This document shows, piece by piece, positions 1-10,650 of a DNA stretch of 64,000 bases. The stretch comes from Pegoplata infirma. Lineage: Eukaryota; Arthropoda; Insecta; Diptera; Anthomyiidae. Location of the stretch: the NCBI GenBank assembly GCA_963921195.1, contig OY992536.1:331469038-331533037 (forward strand), read 5' to 3'. Below the pieces are notes generated by a model. The model saw nothing but the letters and a program-made list of their open reading frames with translations, was not told the origin of the DNA and did no database searches. Every line of letters begins with the position of its first letter. The stretch's first letter is position 1. The position numbers and the translations under genes were made by a program.

Positions 1-1286
1 AAAGTTTTTTGGTAAAGTTTGAAAAAACAAGTTTTTTGTTTTTTTTTTGCAAAAAAAAAATTAAAACTTTTTTAAACTTAAAAAAAAAAAAAAAAATAGA
101 TAAATTTTGAGTAAATGTTTAATTGTGTCCATTAAAAATTTACTCAAATTTTTTTTTCATATATTTAATAAATTTTTATTAAAAATTTACTCAATACTAT
201 TAAATCGTTTACTGGTGCAAAATTGAGTAATTTTTTACTCAATAGTATTAAAAATTTACTCAAATATTTTTTTTATTTTTTTCTGTGTATTATGTTAATT
301 TTAGAACAAAAATTTTGTTTTTTTTTCAATTTCATTTGCATTTTTTTTAATTTCTCCATTTAACACAATTTATTTTTCCACCTGTTCAAAATAAATAACA
401 CATGAACTTTGGTGTCCTGACTTCGAATGTGTTTTCCAATTTGTTTCATCAGCTCTCGTTCGCGAGTCAATCGCTGGTAGAGTCAAAAAACGTGCGTTTT
501 TTTACCAACTTTGCAAGGCTATAATTGCTAACACTAATTTTAGAGTCTCAGTTTTAAGCACGAACTTAACTATAATGGATGAGAGGATTCCAAAACTGTT
601 ATTAACTTATTTATGACAGCTTCAGTTTTCGAGTTATAACGCAAGTAAATTTCGAAAAATCGTTCTCATCATTGCAGCCAAACCACTTGTCTGATTGACT
701 TCATATTTATGCCAGGTTTTAATTTGTTTTCGCGCCTCAAAATGAGTTCACAAACCCTTTGCAAATGTCTGAGGTTGCTTAGTAAATGCTAATAAAAAGA
801 TACAATTTTTTCAATTATAGCCTGCAGGAGAAACCAATAACATTTTTGAAATTCGCGTGCCCTATTTAGTCTTAATCGTGTCCTCAAAATCTGGCACAGT
901 GATAAACGTGCTTAGATTTAAAAAGGGCAGGTATGAAAATTTTTTAAATTTTAAATTAGCGATATCTCAAAAACTAAAGATGACTCAAAAAAAGGAAGAG
1001 CATTTTTGGAATCAGCATAGTCAACATACCTTAAATTATAATACATACATTTTTTGGATGCAAGGCCAGTGTTGGTAAATATTGACTCACAAATATGCCG
1101 AAAATAGTCTAATTTCAAAGTTTCCGTAGGCTATATCTCGGAAACTAGAGCTGACACTAAAAACGGTAGCCAGATTTGAAATCAGCGTACCCCAATTACC
1201 CGTAATTAGCTATCAGAACCCGGGGGGAAAAAAGTGTTGCCCTGTGTAATTTACAATTTTTTTTGGAATTCCGCTTGATATATGTA
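1..1286. other. AT-rich non-coding DNA, left edge (CASK intron)
   Basis: No gene is visible here. Roughly 112-275 holds several copies of a TTTACTCAA-type motif in both orientations, which looks like the end of a degraded MITE. Between about 840 and 1215 two diverged stretches share phrases such as 'gaaat(t/c)(a/c)gcgt(g/a)cccc/ta' and 'tctc(a/g)(a/g)aaact', suggesting an old duplicated repeat. Short open frames here are AT-rich and unlike any protein I recognise. By position this is intronic sequence 3' of the last visible CASK exon. Confidence 0.5.
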
Positions 1287-2245
1287 CATTAGAGTGTCCC
1301 TTATTTTGGAAATGTTGGAAATGTTGAGACGGTACCCGCTCATTTTTTCCTTTTGACTTAAAAATAACTAAGGAAAAATTTTACGCCCCAACGAAAACGC
1401 CTTCCCTACGCGACGGGGTCTTAAAGAGCGGGGCCTAAAAAATCATTTTTCCATACAAACCAAAAAATTTTTTTTGGATTTTTAATTTTTTTGTTATTAA
1501 TTATTATATTACTTGGTTAGCTTATTCACGACAAATAATTTGATTTTGATGTGATAAAGCTTTTAGATCTAAAAAAAATTTTCGAAAAAAAAAATTAGAG
1601 CCGCAGGGGTCCTACGGTAAAAAATTTTTAAAAAATATTTTTTTTTAGTTTTGACAAGCAATATTTTTAGTTGCTATGTTGCTTTAATTGATATATATTC
1701 ATAAAAAAATTGTATTTGTATCTGTGACAAGATATTCTAAAAAATGGGTAAAAATTGCATTGTTGATGTTTTTCGATACACGATAAAGATGTCACAGATA
1801 TGAATAATATATTTTTTTAATTTATATCATTAAAAACAACATAAAAACTAAACCCGTTGCTTGTCAAAACTAAAAAAAAATATTTTTTAAAAATTTTTTT
1901 ACCGTAGGACCCCAACGGCTCAAATTTTTTTTTTTTCGAAAAAGAAAAAGATGTCACAGATACAAATAATATTTTTTTATGAATATATATCATTTAAAGC
2001 AACATAGCAAATAAAACCGTTGCTTGTCAAAACTAAAAAAAAATATTTTTTAAAAATTTTTTACCGTATGACCCCTGCGGCTCAAAATTTTTTTTGAAAA
2101 ATTTTTTAGAGCTGAAAGCCTTATCCCACCAAAATCAATTTTTTTCGTAAATAAGCTAACCAAGTAATATAATAGTAGTAATTAATAAATGATTTTTTAG
2201 ACCCCGCTTTTTAATGCCTCGTCGAGTAGGGAAGGCGTGGTCGTT
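1287..2245. repeat. Foldback element with GAGTGTCCCTTATTTTGG-type end
   Basis: The left end (cattagagtgtcccttat, preceded by TA) matches both ends of the short element at 59171-59634. Inside, the left arm (about 1440-1640: acttggttagcttattc, then ggtcctacggtaaaa) is repeated inverted at about 2060-2200, with an extra partial copy around 1850-2040. The structure is an approximately 1-kb palindromic non-autonomous DNA transposon. Its right end is degraded: the gggaaggcgtggtcg block is present at about 2229-2243, but I do not find the terminal repeat after it. Confidence 0.7.
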
Positions 2246-4408
2246 AAAATTAAATCGCTGTGTGTGCTAAATGGAAAGAGCGAAAATTATCAAAAATTTA
2301 AAATTTATTTACCAAGATGTATTCAATAAAATTGACCAATACAATTTGGATATTTTTAAATTTAAGGGAATAAAATTTAAAAAAACAATGAAATTGTGTC
2401 TTTGGGTACGATCTTCAAAATGAACATTTTTTTTACCTTACGTAGTAAAGGGTTAACTATGTTAAAAAAATCTATAAATTGTTAATTAAATATTTAGGGT
2501 CAATTAAAGAAAACCGGTTTCATAATGATTTATTAAATTTTTTTTTTACAAAATTTTATTTAAAAAAAAACGTTCATTTTACTCCAGGGTCCGAACTTCA
2601 AGAGCAACCTTAAGAAAAAAATTTGGTATAACTAGTCCCTAGCTAGTCGGTGTCGTTTTTTACAGGGTGTTAAAAATTACAACATCTCAATTTTTTATTT
2701 TTTAAAACGCGATTTTCTCAAAATTGATACGTCATAGAAACTTTTGGTAAAGGATTTAGATTCAGGACATCAACCTTTATTTATCATATATTGCACTTTA
2801 ACACAAGTTGTACCGTTTTTCTGTAGCATCCAATGAGATGAAAAGCTTATTATCTCAAAAACCCCACTAACGAGTTTTTTCAAATTGGGCTTGAACTGTT
2901 TGTACGGGTGCCAACTAACATAATCTGCAATAAAATTTCATATGCAACGAACTTTTAATTAAACTTGTTCAACCACACCGTTCTCGTGCCGCAAATTTGA
3001 TGATACGTAGTGATATTTTTATTTCGCTTTAATTATTTTATCTTGTTACTAAAAATGGGGCATTATTAATTTAGACCCACTGTGCGGTTAACATAAAACT
3101 GACTCGATGTTTTGATGATAAACAAACTTAATGCAATTTTTATACAAAACAAAAATGTTTGTGAAAAAAAAAATAGTTTTCATGCCATTTATGAATTAAT
3201 AATCTCTCTCACTACACACATTGATTGATGAAGGATTAAAAAACAACAAAAAATTATGAATTATTAATAAAAAAATAAACATTCATATTGACATGTGTAT
3301 GAGCAAATCCATTAGAAATTTAACTGGTAGTCTATCGTTTTTTTTTTTCATTAATTCAATTTATTTAATTCTTAAATTTGTACTTGAGAAATAATGAAAA
3401 GTTGTACAAAACAACTTTTGGGGTACAGTATCCCAGCGAAAAAAAGTACTACAGTTTTTTTGAACTTTTGGAGCAGCTTTTCTAATAAACATATATAAAA
3501 AACCTGTCAGCACTATTAAAAGTAGTACTCTTTTCTCCAAAGCTCTTTTTGTATATTGCCGAATCTTTTTTCTTCGCTGAGATATGGTCAGTTGATTTTT
3601 ATTTTTTTTTTATTTTCGTTATTAATTTTCACAAAACAACTAGTTCTGCACTCCATAGGGACCCGAACAAAGTAAAAAAATTAATATTTTTCCAGCATGG
3701 TAAATCTAAATTAATTTTGAACAAATCTTGAGATTTATTAAATACAAAATGAGTTTTTACTATTTTATTTGTTGTGCATTCATACATGACACCTACACAC
3801 AGTTGAAAATTGTAGTAGTATATAAGTGTACATTTCTGTATTCTTTTGTTCGGTTTAGAGTTGAATTTTATGTAAGCGTATGAAAGAAAGTTTAAAGAAA
3901 TTTCGGACAATTTTTTATACCAAGAAAAAATAAATGATTCTAAAGTCGGAAAGTTTACTTTTGTAGCCTATCACCCGTTTAAGGCTTAAGCTAATGTCAA
4001 TTTTCATTACTATCACAAAGTACATTTTTTTCAGTGTATCATCGTCCGTAGCCAGTGATAACTGAACGATTTGCCAATTGTATTTTTCTGCCTGTTAAAT
4101 TTCCATGTTTTAGTTTATACATACATATTTAAAAAATAAATGATTTCTTTTTTTTTTGGAAAAATAAGTTAAATGATTTTTTTTTATATGATAATGATAA
4201 GAAGGTTAGACAACACAATTCCAACAAATAGTATTTTTTAGATTTTAGGAACAAATATTTATAGACATTTCTTTAAAATACAAATATTTAACATCCAATT
4301 TTAGAGATACATATGTATGCGAAATTACGAGTAATGATGATTTTGAATCAAACATACGTATGTATATGTAAGTCCATCCATTAATTGTTTTGAAAAATCG
4401 CTGCTTAC
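2246..4408. other. CASK intron sequence without recognised content
   Basis: This stretch lies 3' (on the minus strand) of the donor site at 4408-4403. It is AT-rich with short poly-A and poly-T runs. I see no exon resembling the CASK guanylate-kinase region and no clear terminal inverted repeats. The open frames at 3549-3731 and 3629-3910 overlap on opposite strands, have no recognisable motif, and are probably chance. Confidence 0.5.
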
Positions 4409-4547
4409 CTTGTTCATTTTTAGTTTTATCTACAGTTTGACAACGTATACGCCATTCTTGTAACTCTGGTGATGGTATTAGACCTGCTGAACCGCCGACA
4501 GCATCTAGACGAGCCTGCCACCAATGTTGATCGTCTTTGCTAATAAT
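4409..4547 (-). CDS. CASK: CASK exon: second half of SH3 domain and start of HOOK region
   Basis: CASK is a membrane-associated guanylate-kinase scaffold at synapses and cell junctions. This 139-nt exon encodes 46 residues plus one base, beginning [14 protein letters not shown] and continuing through [11 protein letters not shown] to KTKNEQ. The WW pair and the ALYDY-type 'GLIPS' strand are the SH3 ligand-face residues conserved in CASK proteins from human to fly. The acceptor is TAG at 4550-4548 and the donor GTAAGC at 4408-4403; the exon ends in phase 1, whereas the other visible junctions are phase 0. It is separated from the preceding exon by only 63 bases. The HOOK and guanylate-kinase exons are not in the window. 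Identification rests on my recall of CASK family sequence and is very secure because the exon order is also correct. Confidence 0.95.
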
Positions 4548-4610
4548 CTACGATTGATAAAACGTAAACAATCAATTTAGATCCATCGTTTACGGACATG
4601 TTTAACTTAC

Positions 4611-4709
4611 TTGTAATATATCGCCCACTTGGAAGGCTATGCCTGCCTGAGCGCATGGTATCAGCTCATCATCCAAGGGATTATAATCGAATTGTGCTCT
4701 AACAAATAT
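4611..4709 (-). CDS. CASK: CASK exon: first half of SH3 domain
   Basis: The 99-nt exon reads as 33 complete codons starting [19 protein letters not shown] and ending QVGDILQ. It corresponds to the first strands and RT loop of the CASK SH3 domain; human CASK has IYVRAQFEYDPAKDDLIPC at the same place. The acceptor is ttacag just before ATA and the donor is GTAAGT at 4610-4605. Both borders are phase 0. It joins in frame to the exon at 4547-4409 to complete the SH3 domain. Upstream in the transcript it may be joined directly to the exon ending at 17137 or, by optional splicing, to the candidate cassette at 8879-8850. The intron that precedes it is about 12.4 kb and contains a retrotransposon and several MITEs. 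Confidence 0.96.
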
Positions 4710-7172
4710 CTGTAACGAGATGAATAATCAAATTTTGTTAATACAATAGAAAGTATCGTTTTGTCATGAAACAATGTTTTGCGGAAAATGCAGTTGTAAT
4801 CAATTAAAAAAATGTATAACACTGTTCCACAGTTTTTCAGATACTCGTGCTTCAACTTACAAGGGAGGTCTTTCAATGGGCCCAAAAAAACCATAGTGCA
4901 ATTGCTTAGGTACCCTAAAAATTTTAAATTTCAAAATATCACAGAAAAAAAACGAATTGTAATATTGACCCCCATAATTGTGAATGCAATTAATTTTTTT
5001 CACTGAAAGTGCTTATGTAAGATTTCTTAAAGAATGGGGTATATCCCATGGAATGGGCAATATCTAATGGAATGGACGATATATATTTTGAGCGTAAGTC
5101 TCCTTTTTGATGAATTTTTTTTTACTCCACCAATTTAAAGCATTTAAACAATTTAAATAATTTAAAAATCGTAAATTCGTAGATTTTCGTAAAAAAGCCG
5201 CAAGCGCGACCTTAAGATTTTATTTTAAAAATCCCAAAAAAAAAAAAACGATTTTTTTTCATTAAAAGGAACAAATTTAGGGGGTAACCCCTAAAAAAAA
5301 GAAAAAAAAAATTTTTTCTGGGCACTCTAGTGTACATTTATAATTTTCTTGGATGTTTATAATCCTGAAGGATCCTATGTAAAATTTTGATATTCTGGGA
5401 TTTTTAGTTAAATATTTTTAAAAATATATATATTCGATTAGAGTTTTATTCTAGCTCGAGGCCCAAAAATATTTCTATTTATGATATTGTCATAATAGAA
5501 TATTTTTAATTTATTGCATAAGTCGTACTTAACTTTGTGTTAAATGTTGTTTTTTATTTTTAGTACCAAAAGGTACATTATCCTACCAACACTATTGTTT
5601 GGTTAAGTGCTGTTGTTATTGTAAAATAACAGCAATTATTATTCGCCGGTGGTGGATTAGTATATACAATTTTTGCTTTAAAAGAGTTATTTTTGTTGGA
5701 AAACAGATTTTGAACGTACATAAAAGTATTTCTCATTTAACTTGTGAAATATATGAAATATTATGTGTGGTTTGATGTTTGATTGACCAACGATGATTCT
5801 CTAAAGTCGGCTGAAGATTCCTTAGTGGGGATGAAACTGATCAGTACAGATATACTATGAGATGCGTAACTTTTTTAAAGCAATAAATTAAAAATACTCT
5901 ATTATGACAATATCATAAATAGAAATATTTTTGTGCCTCGAGCTAGAATAAAATCCTAATCGAATATATATACATATATAAAGGCCGAATAAATACATTT
6001 TATTTTTATGTACCTTTTGGTACTAAAAATAAAAAACAACATTATTTTTTAAAATAGTATTAATTTTTACATTTTACCTACTGTTTTGGCAACTTCGAAT
6101 CGAAATTTCAAGTTTATAAGACTATATTTTAGGAAATCAAAAAATACTAAAGTACAATTTTTTAATCTATTTAACCCTCCTAGAATATCATTGCAAATAT
6201 TTCTCCATATACATCAAAACTTGGTATTGAAGTCACCTTTCATGGCAAATTTGCAGATACAAAATCGGGTTACTTTTGGCGAAATTTCTGTGATATTGGG
6301 CAGCTAAAAAAACTAGGCAACTTTTATTTTTCTCCCCTCTTGTAAGTTTTAGGGTAATCGGTGGGTTACCATCGAAAGATCTTCCTTGTATGTAAAGACT
6401 CCCTAAAAGCAATGTTAATTGAATTGTGTCTCATATTTTCAAATCTCTTTTTTTCGAGATATGAGAACATGTCATTTCAACCGAAGAAAGTACCATTTTT
6501 GACTTCATTTTGGTTCTTACAAACAAATTATAGTTCCAACATTTTGAAAAATGGGAAAACCTTCGAAATAAGACAAATGTATTCTAACAAAAATACCGTT
6601 ATCTCAAAAAGGACTCAAGATACATTCAGGTTGAAAAAAAAAAAATAGGTAATGAGACCGCCTTCAAAATTGTTTTTTTTTTATTTTCAAAGGTCATTGT
6701 TAAAACCCTAATTTTTGGAAGGCTGTATCTCAATAGGCCTTTTTTGTATTTTCTTTTCGGAAAGTGTGAACTTTTACTGAATTTATCAAACAGTGTAATA
6801 TATTCTTCCTTCTAGATGATTTTGAGCCATTCCTCACCAAGTGTCAAAAGTTCATAAGTCACATGAATATCCAAGCTTGGACACACTTAAGAAAAGTATA
6901 GCATTTACTTCAAGTTAGTTCACGGCTGGTCTAAACAAAGTGCAACCACCATACATTTTTTGTTTAAAAATGTATTTGGGAGGTCTAAGAAAAATTTTGC
7001 AACAAAAATCTAAATTTTCGATTTTCTCGAAAACTATGGGAGATATCAAAAAACAAAATATGATCAAAAATATTCCTCGGAAAAAATGCATTTATATAAG
7101 GTATCTAAAAATTTCCATTGCAGTATTAAAACGGACTAAAAAATGTAAATATTTTGAATGTAAAAAAATATA
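4710..7172. other. Intron sequence with repeat fragments
   Basis: Outside the foldback element at 5427-6045 I see only fragments. The stretch around 5025-5115 (rttaaagaatgggatatat, then gcgtaa-tctcctttttg) recurs near 55225-55290, so it is a dispersed repeat of unknown class. The block at 6086-7160 contains phrases typical of diverged fly interspersed repeats but no terminal repeats I can define. No exon-like sequence was found. Confidence 0.45.
5427..6045. repeat. Foldback element (inverted arms of about 130 bp)
   Basis: The left arm (attcgattagagttttatt, ctagctcgagg, tatttatgatattgtcat) is repeated in reverse complement at about 5878-5970. A second inner pair, ttagtaccaaaaggtaca at about 5561 and tgtaccttttggtacta at about 6010, also lies in inverted order. 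A short piece of the right part (ataaaggacgaataaatac through ttggtactaaaaataaaa) recurs at 21528-21580. No coding capacity. It is a non-autonomous inverted-repeat transposon or its remnant. Confidence 0.65.
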
Positions 7173-7459
7173 GGCCTCTGTTCTGTCTTTCACAACTTTT
7201 CAATTCACATGAAAATTTCCGAATCACATGAAATCAAGTTTAGTGTTTTGTTGATCACGTTTTCATTCGAAGTTGAAATCAAATAATTAAAATTTAAAAA
7301 ATTATTAAGAAAAAAGCGCATTCGTTTTACTTTCACCAAATTTTAATTATGTGAAACAAAACACACAAAAAAAATCGGATGTGAAATCTAGAACACCAAA
7401 AAAATTCGGAAATTTTCATTTTCACATTATGTGAATTAATTTTTTTTGGAACATAGGCC
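7173..7459 (+). mobile_element. Harbinger-type MITE, copy 1
   Basis: 287 bp bounded by GGCCTCTGTTC and its near-inverse GAACATAGGCC, flanked by the 3-bp direct repeat ATA (7170-7172 and 7460-7462). The same element occurs inverted at 38235-38523, where the flanking repeat is TTA. Three-bp duplications plus GGCC ends fit the PIF/Harbinger superfamily. Internal landmarks shared by both copies are gtgaaagtaaaacgaat and aacactaaacttgattt. No ORF. Confidence 0.82.
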
Positions 7460-8849
7460 ATAAATATTTTGAATGTGTGGTACGAAATTGGATTCATTTT
7501 TAAGGACGAAAAACACGAAAACGAAACAAGTTACAGCATTTTAGATGACAGTTTTTGATTCTACAGGTCCATTTCATGTCAAATCCACCCAAGTTTTTCA
7601 AATTAACGCAAATAAATCGCACTTGTTAAATTTCAAACGCGAATATCTCGACAACTTAATGCTATAGACAAATTTTCAGGGTGGATTTTGAATCACGAGG
7701 TCCGATTTATTAAGACAACTTTGCAGTGCCGCTTTAAAAACTACTAAATACGCAATTTTTTGTAAATTTCACACGCAAATATCTCGAAAAAATTCAATGG
7801 TTGAATTGGATTAAGCAGGTCCATTTACATTAATATTTGTTGGTGTCAACTTTCAAATACGTTACAGTGGAAATAATTTATATAGTAGTATTATAAAATA
7901 TTTTCGTTTTTAAAACATTTTAAATGTTAATAAGCGAATTCGAATAAAAAAGTTTTGTACTTTCTTCGTATTTTTATCATTCATTTCGACCTCTACATTG
8001 ATCTTTTGCTGCGGAGACCCAGCGACTTATCTTTGAAAAAATTGTGGTTTCTTTTTTACTCGGAAACTGTTTTAAGAGGTGCACTAAATGCCATACTGGA
8101 TTTTTTCCTGTGAAAGATGCACAGTAAGAGGAGAAACAGATACCAAAACTCGAGTTTTTAAAGAAATTAACTGCAATGAAAGGACTCTTAAGCCATTTAA
8201 AGAAAAAAAAAAATCGGAATATCATTTAACAAAAGAAAATAGCCTACTATTTGATATTTTGAACTTTGAGAAAGTTATTCGATTTAGATGACATAGGAAA
8301 GGCAAAGTATTTAGTTTAGTAAAACCAAGTACTTTACTAAATAGTGGTGGTATACACAAAATAAATTCCTTTGCCAGTACTTTTTTGTAGTACGGTTGGC
8401 GATTTCTGGCTGGGTTGTTACAATAATCTATTTATTGCAAAAAAATATATTTTTCAGTTCTAAGAGTAAGGATTTTTCTATTAAAAAACAAGATAATCGT
8501 AGCAAAAAATTTAAAAAAAAAAACAAGGGGGTGGTGCTTAAGCTCATAAGATATATATTTGTTTGACATTTGATGTGGAATGCCTCATATGTTCATTGAA
8601 TAACTGTATTTAAGAACGCATTTTTCACACAACTTGATTACAATTTATTGAAAACTGAAAATTTGTTTTGTTTTTTGCTGAAATCATATTAATTCGAACA
8701 ATAAAAAACAAAAAAACACACACAATTTAATGATAAAACGCATAATTTCACTTGATCAAACAGAAACAGAAAATAACATAAAAAGGGAACTTATGCATAT
8801 TTAAAGTAATGTGTTGATTTTACTTTATTGACACTGCTAAACATTTTAC
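7460..8849. other. Intron sequence, no gene
   Basis: At about 7560-7840 two phrases recur (caggtccattt and aatatctcga-aa), suggesting an old duplicated repeat. At 8567-8592 is gacatttgatgtggaatg followed by cctcatat, which matches the right end of the long hairpin element ending at 48020; this is a solo terminal fragment. The two opposite-strand frames at 7977-8225 and 8088-8291 show no recognisable protein. Confidence 0.5.
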
Positions 8850-8879
8850 TTACTAGAACTGGAGCTGGTCTTATCCGGA
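8850..8879 (-). CDS. CASK: Candidate optional 30-nt CASK cassette exon between PDZ and SH3
   Basis: On the minus strand the sequence catgcag is followed by 30 bases of noticeably higher GC content, then a consensus donor GTAAGT (8849-8844). The flanking CASK exons end and begin in phase 0, and in that phase the 30 bases read as ten sense codons (LFRIRPAPVL). Inclusion would lengthen the PDZ-SH3 linker, a place where vertebrate CASK is known to be alternatively spliced. The upstream polypyrimidine tract is poor, so the acceptor is weak. In another frame the segment reads FPDKTSSSS, which would not fit the neighbouring phases. A stretch this short can occur by chance in a 12-kb intron; transcript data would decide. 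Confidence 0.4.
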
Positions 8880-9145
8880 AAAGCTGCATGAAGTTGTTGA
8901 TTTGTTTAAATTAAGTACATATTTGTTTTTTTTTTTTTTTTTGTTTTGCGAAAGAAATGAAATTTTATGTTAATGATAAACAAACGAGTAGAAGAATATG
9001 AACTAATTACAACAAAATGGAAGAAAAACAAAACTAAAATAATGTGTTGACTAAGAACTAATCTTGAAATACTTAAGAAAAGGACGAAGAAACAAATTAA
9101 AAAATAATATTGTACATATTCGTATGCATGTATGTGTAAACAGTA
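8880..9145. other. AT-rich intron DNA
   Basis: The segment has a long poly-T run (8925-8942) and a high AT content throughout. The opposite-strand frame at 8906-9154 is only a product of low complexity. Nothing else recognised. Confidence 0.4.
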
Positions 9146-9309
9146 GAGTGGCACTTATAAATAAAATTTTCAATGTGTTTTTGTCAATAAATTTTTATTT
9201 TACCCACTCATTTTTAGAAATTTTTTACCCAAACATTTTTAGGCCCAGTTACACAATTCCGACCCGAACATTTTGAAAATCGAAAATCGTCCTTTTATAA
9301 GTGTCACTC
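9146..9309. mobile_element. Small TA-flanked MITE
   Basis: 164 bp with terminal inverted repeats GAGTGGCACTTATAA and TTATAAGTGTCACTC, one mismatch, flanked on each side by TA (9144-9145 and 9310-9311). The TA duplication suggests the Tc1/mariner superfamily. It has no ORF of its own. Confidence 0.75.
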
Positions 9310-9361
9310 TAGTATACAGTTAATCACAAAAATAAGTTTACAAATTTTAAAAACATACATA

Positions 9362-9917
9362 TGGGGCATTCCAGTCCAAATCACTCACCTTTAGATCCGA
9401 CCCCTTTCGATTTATTTAATTTTTGGATATGTTTTATTTAGTACTTAGTAAATGCAACTTGAACACCAATTTTCAGCCGTTTATTCAAAGATGGTGTAAT
9501 CAACAATTTTTCAAAATGGCGATTTTCTCAAAAAAATTTAAAAATTGAAATTTTTAATTAATTTTGACCATTAAAGCTATGTTTACACCATACCACTGAG
9601 TCGTATGATTTTTATGAAAACTCAATGTTTTTATAGCATAATTTTAGGCCTGTAGAAGTTAGGGTCAGTATCTACCAATTTTATTTTTTTGGAGCACCAT
9701 ATAAAATAAATCAGAGTCAAAAAATAAAAGGTGCAATTTTCAAAATTTGAAAAAAATAGAACAAATTGCGATCACATCTCGAATTATGTCTTAAAAGTTG
9801 CGTAATTTAGAGTAGAAATTTTAGACGTTTAAAAAAAAAATCGAGGGTTTATCCAAAAATAAAATAAATCGAAAGGGGTCGGGTCTAAAAGTGAGTGATT
9901 TGGCCTGGAATGCCCCA
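9362..9917. mobile_element. TA-flanked MITE with TGGGGCATTCCAG ends
   Basis: 556 bp with terminal inverted repeats of about 50 bp. The left end tggggcattccagtccaa is mirrored by ggcctggaatgcccca at the right, and the inner part ccgacccctttcgatttat by ataaatcgaaaggggtcgg. TA flanks at 9360-9361 and 9918-9919. The terminal TGRGGCATTCCA resembles the much longer hairpin element at 46939-48020 and the solo end near 8580, so these probably belong to one superfamily. No coding capacity. Confidence 0.8.
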
Positions 9918-10645
9918 TATACATTTTCGTAGAAAAATACAAATAATATCAAAGCATATGTGTGGACTTTAATCGTAATGCTATTGCACAGGAAAACAGA
10001 ACTCAAAATAATGTGAAAAGAAGCCCAACCACTACCAAATGGTTTCAGGTAAAAAAAAACTGCAACATTTTGTTTTGAAAAGTGATTAATTTTTTTTTAT
10101 GTATTAGGATGTCACAAATAACTTTTAACGAATTTTGTTGATACGAGGCAAGTTTTGGTTCGTTTTGGTGTAAAAACCCTGTATGTATTTTAGTTTTTAG
10201 CCAAATCGGAGAATATAAACCTGCACCGATGGGTGGTTAAAGCTAAAAACTAAAATTTTTTTTTCTTCTTCGATTTTTAATTTTTTTTATTGTTACACCG
10301 CCTGACAAATTTAACACTTTGGCTGTACATAAAAACCGGCCGAAAATAAAAACCCATGTCTCCCAGTTTTTCTAGATCAATTTGCGTTTTCGCCAAAAAT
10401 GCAAAAAAAAAAAAAAAATACTATAGTTTGATCTGGGTTTTTAAATCAAATCGGGTTTTTTGTGAAAAATTCAATAATTTTTTTTTGTTAAATTGTGTTT
10501 TACAAAAGGAGTGTAAAATAAGTATAGTTAACGAACTAAATATTTTTCTGAGAAAAAAAATGTCGTCAGTGAAATTTGATGGCTAAATATTCTTCAAAGA
10601 TAAATAATGTCAAATAGAAAAACACTAAAACGTGCGTTTAAAAGG
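9918..10645. other. Intron sequence before the retrotransposon
   Basis: A block near 10290 (acaccgcctgacaaattt) resembles one at about 18582 (acaccgctcaacaaatc), suggesting a shared dispersed repeat. The short frame at 10356-10586 contains poly-lysine from an A run and looks non-coding. Nothing else recognised. Confidence 0.4.
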
Positions 10646-10650
10646 TTAAA

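Noticed and set aside
4661..4894. 77-codon minus-strand frame overlapping the SH3 exon
   Set aside because: Wrong frame relative to the conserved [11 protein letters not shown] exon and reads through the intron.
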